Positions 1-6,826 of a DNA stretch of 10,681 nt are shown here, one piece after another (position 1 is the first letter of the stretch; each line of letters starts with the position of its first letter). The notes under the pieces were generated by a model that saw only the letters and a program-made list of their open reading frames with translations, had not been told where the DNA came from and made no database searches. The stretch lies in NCBI GenBank assembly GCA_013139755.1, contig WTAG01000060.1:1-10681 (forward strand), read 5' to 3'. The translations under genes were made by a program, and so were the position numbers. The stretch is from Methylomarinum sp. (lineage in GTDB: Bacteria; Pseudomonadota; Gammaproteobacteria; Methylococcales; Methylomonadaceae).

Positions 1-775
1 AAGCTAATGGATCATTATGTAAATCGATGCCATTGTCTTTTTTAAATTCGTCTGATAGGAAATCAATAATTCTTAAATCAAAATCTTCACCACCTAAGAA
101 TGTATCACCATTAGTGGCCAATACTTCAAACTGATGCTCACCTTCAATTTCTGCAATTTCGATAATAGACACATCAAATGTACCACCACCCAAGTCATAA
201 ACCGCAATGGTTGTATCACCTTTTGGTTTATCCATACCAAAAGCTAATGCAGCAGCTGTAGGCTCATTGATAATACGTTTTACATCTAAACCGGCAATAC
301 GACCAGCATCTTTAGTTGCTTGACGCTGTGAATCGTTAAAGTAAGCAGGTACTGTAATAACAGCTTCCGTTACTTCTTCACCCAAAAATGCTTCTGCATC
401 TTTCTTCAATTTCATCAATACACGAGACGCAACTTCAGGGGATGCCATTTTCTTACCATGACACTCAACCCAGGCATCACCATTATCGGCTTCAACAATC
501 TTGTAAGGCACCATTTTGATGTCTTTTTGCACTTCTTTATCTTTAAAGCGACGACCGATTAAACGCTTAATCGCAAACAATGTATTTTCAGGGTTAGTCA
601 CCGCTTGACGCTTGGCAGACTGACCTACTAAGACTTCATCATCACCACTAAAAGCGATAATAGATGGTGTAGTACGTGCACCTTCACTATTTTCAATTAC
701 ACGAGAAGTTCCATTCTCCAAAACTGCCACACATGAATTTGTGGTTCCTAAATCGATTCCAATTATTTTAGCCAT
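1..775 (-). CDS. dnaK: Chaperone DnaK (Hsp70), N-terminal part, cut by the window edge
   Basis: DnaK is the cytoplasmic Hsp70 chaperone. It binds and releases unfolded polypeptides in an ATP cycle driven by DnaJ and GrpE. About 258 residues are present, covering most of the nucleotide-binding domain; the rest lies to the left of the window. Reading the minus strand from the ATG at 775 gives [18 protein letters not shown], containing the phosphate-1 motif DLGTTNS. Further on are [20 protein letters not shown], the connect-1 stretch [11 protein letters not shown] and the phosphate-2 motif [10 protein letters not shown], then GGEDFD. All are hallmarks of bacterial DnaK. A good Shine-Dalgarno (GGAG) lies just upstream of the ATG. 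The gene follows grpE by 65 bases on the same strand and is probably co-transcribed with it from the sigma32-type promoter at 1554-1581. No frameshift is seen. Confidence 0.98.
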   Translation of the reverse strand, partial: MAKIIGIDLGTTNSCVAVLENGTSRVIENSEGARTTPSIIAFSGDDEVLVGQSAKRQAVTNPENTLFAIKRLIGRRFKDKEVQKDIKMVPYKIVEADNGDAWVECHGKKMASPEVASRVLMKLKKDAEAFLGEEVTEAVITVPAYFNDSQRQATKDAGRIAGLDVKRIINEPTAAALAFGMDKPKGDTTIAVYDLGGGTFDVSIIEIAEIEGEHQFEVLATNGDTFLGGEDFDLRIIDFLSDEFKKDNGIDLHNDPLA

Positions 776-840
776 TAAATTCTCCAGATTTTTTAGTATT
801 ACTTTATTTGTCTATTAATATAAGGTTGTTTAAACTAATT

Positions 841-1515
841 TCAAGCCTGTTCATCTAAGTTTATTGAATCATCTTCTGATTTAGATGTCTCACCTGCCTT
901 TGAAACAACAACCATCGCTGGACGAATTAAACGACCATTTAATATATAACCTTTTTGAAATACATTAAGCACTGTATTAGGCGCAACATCAGTACTAGGG
1001 TGCATAGTCATTGCCTGGTGTAATTCCGGGTTAAATGCTTCCCCTGTTGGGTCCAATGCTTCAATATTAAATTTTGCAAACACTGATTCAAACTGCTTGA
1101 TAGTCAGCTCACTACCTTCTCTTAAAGTCACAACCTCAGGATCATTACTGGTAGACGCTTGAATACCCAGCTCCAAACTATCAATAACAACAAGCAATTC
1201 TTTAGCGAACTTCTCCAAGCCATATTTATGAGCATTTTCTAAATCTTTTTGCGTTCGTTTTTTTAAATTTTCCATTTCAGCCTGAGTACGAACGGCTTTA
1301 TCCCAATTTTCTGCTGCTTTTTTTTCTGCTCGCTTCAGTTGCTTTTGAAGTTCTTCTATGGATACTTCATTCACTTGCTCTTCACTTTCAACACCCTCAA
1401 GCTCTACTTCTGCAGCTTCGGCTTCATCAGTATCAGTTTCGACTGCTTGCTCAAGCACCTCATCAATCAGTTCACTATCCGACTTACTTTCAGGTGTCCC
1501 CTGTTCATTGCTCAT
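841..1515 (-). CDS. grpE: Nucleotide exchange factor GrpE
   Basis: GrpE is the dimeric cytoplasmic exchange factor that releases ADP from DnaK. The 224-residue product has an acidic, probably disordered N-terminal tail (about 1-50, rich in Glu/Asp). A long charged helix with coiled-coil character follows (about 52-118, with RTQAEMENLKKR). The C-terminal beta domain contains the family signature around residues 185-204 (VFQKGYILNGRLIRPA). The length is normal to slightly long for the family because of the acidic tail. The ATG at 1515 has a GGAG Shine-Dalgarno seven bases upstream. The gene lies 50 bases after hrcA and 65 bases before dnaK on the same strand. The sigma32-like promoter at 1554-1581 would start transcription just ahead of it, so grpE-dnaK can be heat-induced independently of hrcA. 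Confidence 0.97.
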   Translation of the reverse strand: MSNEQGTPESKSDSELIDEVLEQAVETDTDEAEAAEVELEGVESEEQVNEVSIEELQKQLKRAEKKAAENWDKAVRTQAEMENLKKRTQKDLENAHKYGLEKFAKELLVVIDSLELGIQASTSNDPEVVTLREGSELTIKQFESVFAKFNIEALDPTGEAFNPELHQAMTMHPSTDVAPNTVLNVFQKGYILNGRLIRPAMVVVSKAGETSKSEDDSINLDEQA

Positions 1516-1553
1516 TCATAAACTCCACTATTCTACTTAATCAATGCTTTTTA

Positions 1554-1581
1554 ACATGGGGACTTTCATTTAGGATTCAAG
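1554..1581 (-). promoter_or_regulatory. Sigma32-type heat-shock promoter for grpE-dnaK
   Basis: On the minus strand, CTTGAAT (1575-1581) is followed after 13 bases by CCCCATGT (1554-1561). The sigma32 (RpoH) consensus is CTTGAAA, an 11-16 base spacer, then CCCCATNT. The match is therefore nearly complete, with one mismatch in the -35 box. The -35 box lies in the last codons of hrcA and the -10 box just past its TGA, about 40 bases before the grpE start. Position, orientation and target genes all fit RpoH control of grpE-dnaK. Confidence 0.8.
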
Positions 1582-2630
1582 GCTGACCCTAATAATTTTG
1601 CCGTTACATCAACAAATGGAATGACTTTCTCATAGGCCATTCGGGTTGGACCTATCACACCCAACACTCCCACTGTTTCATTGTTTATCGCATAAGATGA
1701 TGTCACCAAACTACAGCAATCAAATGCTTGATACCCTGACTCTTCACCAATATATATCTGTACACCATCCGCCACCAAACACTGATCCAACAAATGAATC
1801 ACACCTTGCTTTTGGCTAAAAGCATCAAACAACTTCCTTAACTGCCCCATATCCGACAACTCATTAAAGCCCATCAAATTGGTTTCGCCAGACAGCACAT
1901 AATCTTCTTTTGGCTGCTGTTCAAACGCCATCTGCGCCATGTTGACAGCATCAATCATCCCCTGGTCAACTTGTTTTTGATTCTGCTGCAACTCATTAAA
2001 TACAGATTCTCGCACAGAAGATAAACTACGCCCAGAATAGACTGAATTCAAGTAATTTGCAGCCTGCACTAACTCAGCCTCAGTGAATTTTCTTGAGGTA
2101 TTAATAATTTTATTATGTACCTCTTGCTCATTAGTGACAAAAATCACTAATACCCGCGTATTTGATAAGGCTAAAAATTCGATATGTCGCAAACTCAGCA
2201 CTTCTCGTTTAGGCAGTGTAACAACCCCCGCCATCTGTGTAACCTCAGACAATAGTTTTGACGCTCGGTTAACCATATCAGCAGAATTTTCAGCCGTATT
2301 TAGCTCATTATTTAGTTGACTGACTGCTTTTAAATCCAAAGGTTTGACTGTAAGCAATGAATCAACAAAAAAACGATAACCACTCACTGTCGGTACTCGA
2401 CCCGCCGATGTATGAGGAGAATGAATCAAACCAAGCGCCTCCAAATCTGCCATTACATTCCGAATGCTAGCTGGACTGAGCTTAACCCCTGCATTTTCTG
2501 ACAATACCCGCGAGCCTACAGGCTGACCATCTTGAATATACCGCTCAACCAGTGTTTTTAACAGATGAAGCGAGCGTTCATTTAAACCCAGATTTTTTTT
2601 CACTGCTTTCCCATGGTGCGATCTACTCAC
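1566..2630 (-). CDS. hrcA: Heat-inducible transcription repressor HrcA
   Basis: HrcA is a cytoplasmic DNA-binding repressor that holds down class I heat-shock operons, usually by binding the CIRCE inverted repeat, with GroEL keeping it active. The 354-residue product is full length. The N-terminal winged helix is clear: LNERSLHLLKTLVERYI near 16-32, the recognition helix SPASIRNVMADLEALGLI near 52-69, then the family hallmark SPHTSAGRVPT..GYRFFVD at 71-90. The GAF-like and insertion domains follow, ending in MAYEKVIPFVDVTAKLLG near 331-347. The called start is GTG at 2630 with only a weak ribosome binding site. The conserved fold begins near residue 16, so the exact start is uncertain. It is the first gene of the hrcA-grpE-dnaK cluster. 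No CIRCE element is visible upstream, so its target is probably elsewhere, for example groESL, or it is a non-CIRCE site. Confidence 0.97.
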   Translation of the reverse strand: MSRSHHGKAVKKNLGLNERSLHLLKTLVERYIQDGQPVGSRVLSENAGVKLSPASIRNVMADLEALGLIHSPHTSAGRVPTVSGYRFFVDSLLTVKPLDLKAVSQLNNELNTAENSADMVNRASKLLSEVTQMAGVVTLPKREVLSLRHIEFLALSNTRVLVIFVTNEQEVHNKIINTSRKFTEAELVQAANYLNSVYSGRSLSSVRESVFNELQQNQKQVDQGMIDAVNMAQMAFEQQPKEDYVLSGETNLMGFNELSDMGQLRKLFDAFSQKQGVIHLLDQCLVADGVQIYIGEESGYQAFDCCSLVTSSYAINNETVGVLGVIGPTRMAYEKVIPFVDVTAKLLGSALNPK

Positions 2631-2658
2631 ATTAATTTATCCAACAATCTTGCTGAGA

Positions 2659-2687
2659 AAATTATCAGCAGATCTTTTTTTTGTCAA
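2659..2687 (-). promoter_or_regulatory. Putative sigma70 promoter of hrcA overlapped by an inverted repeat
   Basis: On the minus strand, a perfect -35 box TTGACA (2682-2687) is followed by 17 bases and TAATTT (2659-2664). An alternative -10, GATAAT (2661-2666), has a spacer of 15. The -10 region lies inside an imperfect 20-base palindrome at 2651-2670 with arms TGCTGA and TCAGCA, a plausible operator position. The promoter call rests on the -35 box, the spacing and its location about 30 bases before the hrcA start. Confidence 0.5.
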
Positions 2688-3003
2688 TCTGAAGCTGTAC
2701 TAAACTTAAAAGGCACTCAATGCATAATAAAAAGCATATTATTAAAAATTAAATAACGACAATAATAACTTAACATCTTCATTATTATTAGATTAACAAG
2801 ACCAACTCCAAATGCATTCAAAAAAGCCTAAATATTAAGGTAGCCTATATACTTACAGTTATTAATTTCCCCTTATTTTCATAAGATATAACAGGTTAAA
2901 CCATTAGATCTGCTACTCTAAATCCACGTACTTAAAGATCCCTATATTAAAAGATTTAATTTAAAAGTCACTTAGCTTAGTCTACAATAACCTTACTAAT
3001 GTA

Positions 3004-3019
3004 ATTGTATGCTTACAAT
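3004..3019. promoter_or_regulatory. Perfect inverted repeat upstream of the PstS-like/porin pair
   Basis: ATTGTA (3004-3009) and TACAAT (3014-3019) are exact reverse complements separated by TGCT, 36 bases before the ATG at 3056. The right arm also resembles a -10 box, so the site could be an operator overlapping the promoter of the two-gene unit. No good -35 box is seen at the right distance. In AT-rich DNA such a repeat can arise by chance. Confidence 0.3.
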
Positions 3020-3055
3020 CAAGCAGGGTATTAATACCTTTTCCAACTTCACTCT

Positions 3056-3520
3056 ATGCTCTCAATAATTAAAAATATATTACTGTTATTTTTTTTAATG
3101 CTAAGCAATCATTGCTTTGCAAAGGAGAGCAAAGAAACACAACCCGCACCTCTTGTTGTCGTTGTTAACCAACAATTAAAACAAGACACCATTTCCAGAC
3201 ATGGTCTTAGTGCTATTTTTAAAATGCGCTTACACAAATGGAAAGATAACACGCCAGTCACTGTTTTTGTACTTGCTGACAACCAACCACTACATAAAGT
3301 CTTTTGCAAAACCATACTAAATGTGTTCCCCCACCAAATGCGTAGATCATGGGACAGGTTAGTCTTTAGCGGTTCGGGGCAAGCCCCAATTCAACTAGAT
3401 AGCAAAGAAGAAATGATTAAAATGTTATCATCTACTTCTGGCTCTATTGGCTATTTAAGAACAAGTGACATCAAAGAAGGTATTAAAACCCTTCAGATTC
3501 AATCAGGACGAAACAATTAA
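3056..3520 (+). CDS. Exported short PstS-like (PBP-like) periplasmic protein
   Basis: The 154-residue product starts with a Sec signal peptide: K6, a hydrophobic core around 8-17, and likely cleavage after CFA at residue 22. The mature part matches the short single-lobe proteins related to the phosphate-binding protein PstS. It has a VVVVNQ strand, then a helix with the LSAIFKMRLHKW pattern. Next come VTVFVLADNQPLHKVFCKTIL, WDRLVFSGSGQAP and a terminal SGSIGYLRTSDI. Such proteins are about half the length of true PstS and are often annotated as phosphate ABC transporter substrate-binding proteins without a linked transporter; no permease or ATPase is seen here. The ATG at 3056 lacks a clear Shine-Dalgarno. 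The stop is one base before the porin start, so the two are almost certainly co-transcribed and probably act together in the envelope. The ligand is unknown. The cysteine at 20 is not in a lipobox. Confidence 0.8.
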   Translation: MLSIIKNILLLFFLMLSNHCFAKESKETQPAPLVVVVNQQLKQDTISRHGLSAIFKMRLHKWKDNTPVTVFVLADNQPLHKVFCKTILNVFPHQMRRSWDRLVFSGSGQAPIQLDSKEEMIKMLSSTSGSIGYLRTSDIKEGIKTLQIQSGRNN

Positions 3521-3521
3521 T

Positions 3522-4745
3522 ATGAATTTCTTTAATCTCAAAAAAAACAAAAGATCTCTTGTATTTAGCTTAGCTTTTTTTGCCTATGCATTTACTGCAT
3601 CAAATACTGCACAAGCAACTGAAGACTGGCTAGGCTTTAAGCTACCAAAATCAGTACAAATTCATGGATTCTTATCCCAAGGTTTTATCCACACCTCAGA
3701 TAATAATCTATTCGGTCATAGTGACGACAGTATTTCAACCGATTTCCGCGAATTAGGTCTTAATGGTTCATGGCGAGTCATGCCTGAATTACAGTTAGCC
3801 TTACAGGTTGTCTGGAGAGATGCAGGACAGACCGACGAAGATGATTTACGGATTGATTATGGAGTTATTGATTACAACTTCTATTCTTCAGAGTCTACTT
3901 CATTAGGTATTAAAGCAGGCAGAGTTCCCACCCCCCTCGGCTTTTATAATGAAACTCGAGATATTGCTTCAACTAGACCCAGCATATTATTACCACAATC
4001 AATTTATTTTGACCGAAACAGAAATATGGCTTTATCTGCTGATGGAGGATATTTCTACGGTGAACAACGATCAGATTATGGCGACTTTTTATTTACTATA
4101 GGGGTAGTAAACCCACGTACCGACGACCCAAGCTTTAAAAATGCTATTGTAGGTAATGATAGGGGTGAAATGAAAGGTGATGCTTCATGGATAACCCGCC
4201 TGATCTATGAATGGCAAAGCGGGCTAGTTAGACTGGCTGTCACTTACGGTGATTTAAATGCTCATTACTCCCCTAACTCTGGGGCAACATTCTCAGCTGG
4301 TTCATTTAGGTTTAATCCACTTATCTTTTCCGCGCAATACAATGCAGAAAACTGGTCCTTAACATCCGAATATGCACACAGAAAAATGCGCCTAACAGAT
4401 TTCGGCGCATTCCCTAATATAAAATCAACAGGAGAAAGCTTTTACATACAAGGCACATATAAACTTTCTCGTTATTTAGAAGCTCTAGCACGCTACGACC
4501 AACTTAGCGTGGATAAAAACGACAAGAATGGTGATAATTTCGCATCTAAATCTAACGCAACTAATTATTCGCGATTTGCTAAAGACTGGACTTTTGGCTT
4601 CAGGTCAAACATCACATCCTCTCTTTTAATCAGCGCAGAATATCACCGAATTAATGGTACAGCCTGGCTATCTAACTTAGAGAACACAACACCAACGACT
4701 CAACACTGGGATTTATACACTTTACTCATTTCGTATAATTTTTAA
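3522..4745 (+). CDS. Outer-membrane beta-barrel porin-like protein
   Basis: The product is 407 residues from the ATG at 3522. A GTG at 3465 in the same frame would extend it into the upstream gene, but the ATG is immediately followed by a proper signal peptide (KKNKR, hydrophobic core, cleavage after AQA at residue 32) and has CAGGA upstream. The mature protein has alternating hydrophobic strands, aromatic girdles and short polar turns (LQLALQVVWRD, SLGIKAGRVPTPLGFYN, WTFGFRSNITSSLLISAEY). It ends in LLISYNF with a terminal Phe, the usual BAM recognition signal of outer-membrane barrels. The length fits a 16-stranded porin. GRVPTPLGFYNETRD resembles the segment of anion/phosphate porin-like families that follows the first strands, but the substrate cannot be read from the sequence. 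It is paired with the PstS-like gene one base upstream, suggesting joint uptake or sensing of a small solute. Confidence 0.85.
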   Translation: MNFFNLKKNKRSLVFSLAFFAYAFTASNTAQATEDWLGFKLPKSVQIHGFLSQGFIHTSDNNLFGHSDDSISTDFRELGLNGSWRVMPELQLALQVVWRDAGQTDEDDLRIDYGVIDYNFYSSESTSLGIKAGRVPTPLGFYNETRDIASTRPSILLPQSIYFDRNRNMALSADGGYFYGEQRSDYGDFLFTIGVVNPRTDDPSFKNAIVGNDRGEMKGDASWITRLIYEWQSGLVRLAVTYGDLNAHYSPNSGATFSAGSFRFNPLIFSAQYNAENWSLTSEYAHRKMRLTDFGAFPNIKSTGESFYIQGTYKLSRYLEALARYDQLSVDKNDKNGDNFASKSNATNYSRFAKDWTFGFRSNITSSLLISAEYHRINGTAWLSNLENTTPTTQHWDLYTLLISYNF

Positions 4746-4781
4746 CCCTATGATTTAGAATAATAAACTTAGCAGTTCTAA

Positions 4782-5363
4782 CTAACCAGTTTTTAACTGC
4801 TTAAACATACTCCAACCTTCTCCCAAGTCAATTTCCATCAAATTTAATTCCATAGGAATACCTTGATTAAATTCAACATTTTTAGTTAATACAATTTTAG
4901 CATCCATTAGCCTCTGATAAGACCTGATATGTTTATTCATTAATGCACATAAACATATAGTACATCCAGCTTCTATCAACAATTCGAACGCCTTAGAAAT
5001 TAAATCAACAATCAACATCCGACTGCCTCTGAAAGAAGAAATAGTAGCCAGTCGCCATGAGGATCCCAGATTATATGAGTCTGCTCTCCTATACTCATCA
5101 ACCTCATTTTTAAACCAATTTTCTATATTCAACCCCACACTACTATCCACTGTTGCAGTAATAGTACCAATAATTTCACCTTTCAACTCTGCAATTACAA
5201 TAATTGTGTTGGGATGATTATCTAAGTGAGGACACGTATTGATCATTCCATCACCTTGAGGCAGTATTTCCCCAGATAAAACAAACGCATCATGTGTCAA
5301 CCGATAAATTTCATCCAACCGTGAATAATCACTTAAAACCGATACTGTATAATCTTTTTTCAC
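4782..5363 (-). CDS. FeeM-like N-acyl amino acid synthase (GNAT fold)
   Basis: The 193-residue product belongs to the branch of the GNAT superfamily that includes FeeM and resembles acyl-homoserine lactone synthases. FeeM joins a fatty acyl chain, donated by acyl-ACP, to the amino group of an amino acid such as tyrosine. Visible landmarks are IYRLTHDAFVLSGEILPQ (19-36), PHLDNHPNT (45-53) and the central strand pair IIVIAELKGEIIGTITATVD (54-73). They continue with WFKNEVDEYRRA (83-94), SSWRLATISSFRGSRM (101-116) and a C-terminal YQRLMDAKIV near 149-158. The canonical acetyl-CoA loop (Q/R-x-x-G-x-G/A) is not obvious, which fits an acyl-ACP user. Start is GTG at 5363 with GGGAAGAG upstream. It lies 197 bases after the halogenase-like gene on the same strand. 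Whether it shares that transcript or uses its own promoter (weak candidate at 5408-5434) is open. Acyl donor and acceptor are unknown. Confidence 0.7.
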   Translation of the reverse strand: MKKDYTVSVLSDYSRLDEIYRLTHDAFVLSGEILPQGDGMINTCPHLDNHPNTIIVIAELKGEIIGTITATVDSSVGLNIENWFKNEVDEYRRADSYNLGSSWRLATISSFRGSRMLIVDLISKAFELLIEAGCTICLCALMNKHIRSYQRLMDAKIVLTKNVEFNQGIPMELNLMEIDLGEGWSMFKQLKTG

Positions 5364-5407
5364 AAGCTCTTCCCTTAACCCTCCCTTTATCTACTTTTTA
5401 AAAATAA

Positions 5408-5434
5408 GTTATAAGGTTAAATTAATCTATTCAA
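5408..5434 (-). promoter_or_regulatory. Weak candidate promoter for the FeeM-like gene
   Basis: On the minus strand, TTGAAT (5429-5434) is followed after 15 bases by TATAAC (5408-5413), about 45 bases ahead of the GTG start. Both boxes are fair matches to sigma70, but the spacer is short and the region is very AT-rich. The rest of the 197-base gap (5364-5560) shows no gene and no clear terminator, only a five-pair hairpin without a T-run. Confidence 0.3.
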
Positions 5435-5560
5435 AATAAAGATCGAAACTCTGATTTAATAAAATAAATACATTTTGAGAGGGTAATTACTAAATACCAT
5501 GCTTATCAAGCACTTTGACAACCTCTAAAACACGTCAATCAACTCGTTACACCAGAAGCA

Positions 5561-6787
5561 TTAAACATAGGTACGTATTTTATTACAATGGAACTCATCC
5601 ACGCCACGAACCATAAAACTAGCAAGCTTATCTATTGGAAATTCCAAATTGCCCGCTTGTGTTGAAAGATGATCAGTAGAAAAACCATCATATATTTTTA
5701 CATCTGGAGTGGTGTACCGACCTCCTAGAGCAACGCGACTACGATCGGAATTATTACCGTAAGATGCATGGCAAACCATAGAGGAAAAAATAATCGCTTG
5801 CCCAGCTTTCATTGGATATGATTTTACCTCAAAACCATCAAATAACCATTCCAGATAATTTACTGCCTCTTTTAATATACAGTATGCTTTATGAAAAATA
5901 TTAGGCGAAAACATTAATACCTTCAGATTACTGTACATTTCTTCATCGGTTTTATCTTTCATAAAATATGCGATATTATCCAAATACTCATAAATAAACT
6001 TTTCAAAACAGTCATGAGCATGGCTACCTGGTAAAAACTGCATACAGGCATTTGTTTCATCAACATCTTGTAACGCCACCCACGCAGTAAGCTGCCCCAT
6101 TCTTGGATCCATACCAGATGGAAATTTTAATTTCTCTTTTTTCGAAGTTTCTTTAAATGCACTTGCCTGATGCCAAAAAGTACCTGTCTGCTCTGGCTTA
6201 ATTTCAAAAATCTGAGATCGCCAGCACATTAGATTATTACCCAATAAACTTGCCAGCCTATCCGTAATTTCTTTTCTAGAAAAAAGGTCTCTATACTCTT
6301 TACAATTAAGCGCTTGCCAAGCACCGGCATAATTTAATGTCCAATTATTACTCTCTTTAAGCCTATGTTTAAACTCCTCACCTAATAGAAAATTATCTTC
6401 AAACTCATTTTCAAACATTTCATATGTTTTAGAATACAGCTGCTCTGCCTGCTCAGCAGAAATCACATCAAATGGCCCCACAATACCATCTCGTGTAAAT
6501 TCATTTACCTCTTCAGCTGACAATGAAAACTCATTATGTATTGACTTGTCTTGCGCTTCTTTTCTTATTTGCAGAGGTTTAAGGTTTGGTGCATATTCTG
6601 TAGCAGGAGTGATTCTTTTTGTTTCCAAAACACCTCCCGTTATATCTATATATTTTCTATATAATTTAATACCTTCCATAACCTTGAGTAATTTTTCTTC
6701 TTCTTTATCAGCTAACTTATACGTTTTCTGCAATAAAGTAAGATCATCAAAGCTATCCAGCATTTTCTGTACGGTTATATTTGGCAT
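5561..6787 (-). CDS. Fe(II)/2-oxoglutarate-dependent aliphatic halogenase-like enzyme (PhyH fold)
   Basis: The 408-residue product has a PhyH-type double-stranded beta-helix at about 97-370. The first metal motif reads TGTFWHQASAF (201-211), with His206-Gln-Ala208. In hydroxylases the third position is Asp or Glu. Ala there opens a halide-binding site on iron and defines the SyrB2/CytC3/BarB1-type halogenases. Other family marks are DGIVGPF (100-106), QLTAWVAL (232-239), MQFLPGSH (249-256) and PMKAGQAIIF (325-334). The distal ligand is His340 in VCHASYGN, and Arg351, eleven residues on, is the expected 2-oxoglutarate contact, followed by GGRYTTPDVKIY. These features predict radical halogenation of an unactivated carbon. 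The protein is about 90-100 residues longer than typical members because of an N-terminal charged helical region (1-85) plus a helical insert near 261-320. The ATG at 6787 has a strong AAGGA site. It follows the GGDEF/EAL gene by 39 bases. Alternatives are an inactive or repurposed PhyH protein. Confidence 0.8.
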   Translation of the reverse strand: MPNITVQKMLDSFDDLTLLQKTYKLADKEEEKLLKVMEGIKLYRKYIDITGGVLETKRITPATEYAPNLKPLQIRKEAQDKSIHNEFSLSAEEVNEFTRDGIVGPFDVISAEQAEQLYSKTYEMFENEFEDNFLLGEEFKHRLKESNNWTLNYAGAWQALNCKEYRDLFSRKEITDRLASLLGNNLMCWRSQIFEIKPEQTGTFWHQASAFKETSKKEKLKFPSGMDPRMGQLTAWVALQDVDETNACMQFLPGSHAHDCFEKFIYEYLDNIAYFMKDKTDEEMYSNLKVLMFSPNIFHKAYCILKEAVNYLEWLFDGFEVKSYPMKAGQAIIFSSMVCHASYGNNSDRSRVALGGRYTTPDVKIYDGFSTDHLSTQAGNLEFPIDKLASFMVRGVDEFHCNKIRTYV

Positions 6788-6826
6788 AAATTTCCTTTTA
6801 CTAATTTATCATATTCATTATCACTT

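Larger units (their letters stand above)
2631..3055. other. Divergent AT-rich intergenic region between hrcA and the PstS-like/porin genes
   Basis: This 425-base stretch separates hrcA (leftward) from the exported-protein gene at 3056 (rightward). I see no convincing gene or RNA in it. It holds the putative hrcA promoter and inverted repeat near its left end. Near its right end is a perfect inverted repeat, ATTGTA-N4-TACAAT, at 3004-3019. A single half-site resembling CIRCE (GCACTC, 2713-2718) has no partner. The remainder is low-complexity AT-rich sequence. Confidence 0.6.

Noticed and set aside
1339..1540. Serine-rich and hydrophobic open frames on the plus strand opposite grpE
   Set aside because: They are antisense to the low-complexity acidic start of grpE, have no ribosome binding sites and resemble no protein family.
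2711..2736. Possible CIRCE element upstream of hrcA
   Set aside because: Only one partial half-site (GCACTC) is present. The position where GAGTGCTAA should lie reads AT-rich sequence without the match, so the inverted repeat is absent.
3113..3124. Lipoprotein attachment at Cys20 of the PstS-like protein
   Set aside because: The preceding residues SNH do not form a lipobox. Cleavage after CFA by signal peptidase I fits better.
3465..3521. Upstream GTG start giving the porin 19 extra residues
   Set aside because: It would overlap the PstS-like gene and place a hydrophilic stretch ahead of the signal peptide. The ATG at 3522 directly precedes a standard signal peptide.
4771..4801. Bidirectional terminator between the porin and FeeM-like genes
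   Set aside because: AGCAGTT and AACTGCT are complementary, but the loop is 17 bases, the stem overlaps codons of the FeeM-like gene and no T-run follows. This is too weak to call.
5508..5520. Short hairpin TGCTT-GAT-AAGCA after the halogenase-like gene as a terminator
   Set aside because: The stem is only five pairs and is followed by mixed sequence, not a T-run.
6533..6787. Carrier-protein domain in the N-terminal extension of the halogenase-like protein
   Set aside because: No G-x-D-S-L/I phosphopantetheine attachment motif is present in residues 1-85. An LDSFDDL stretch near residue 10 lacks the context.
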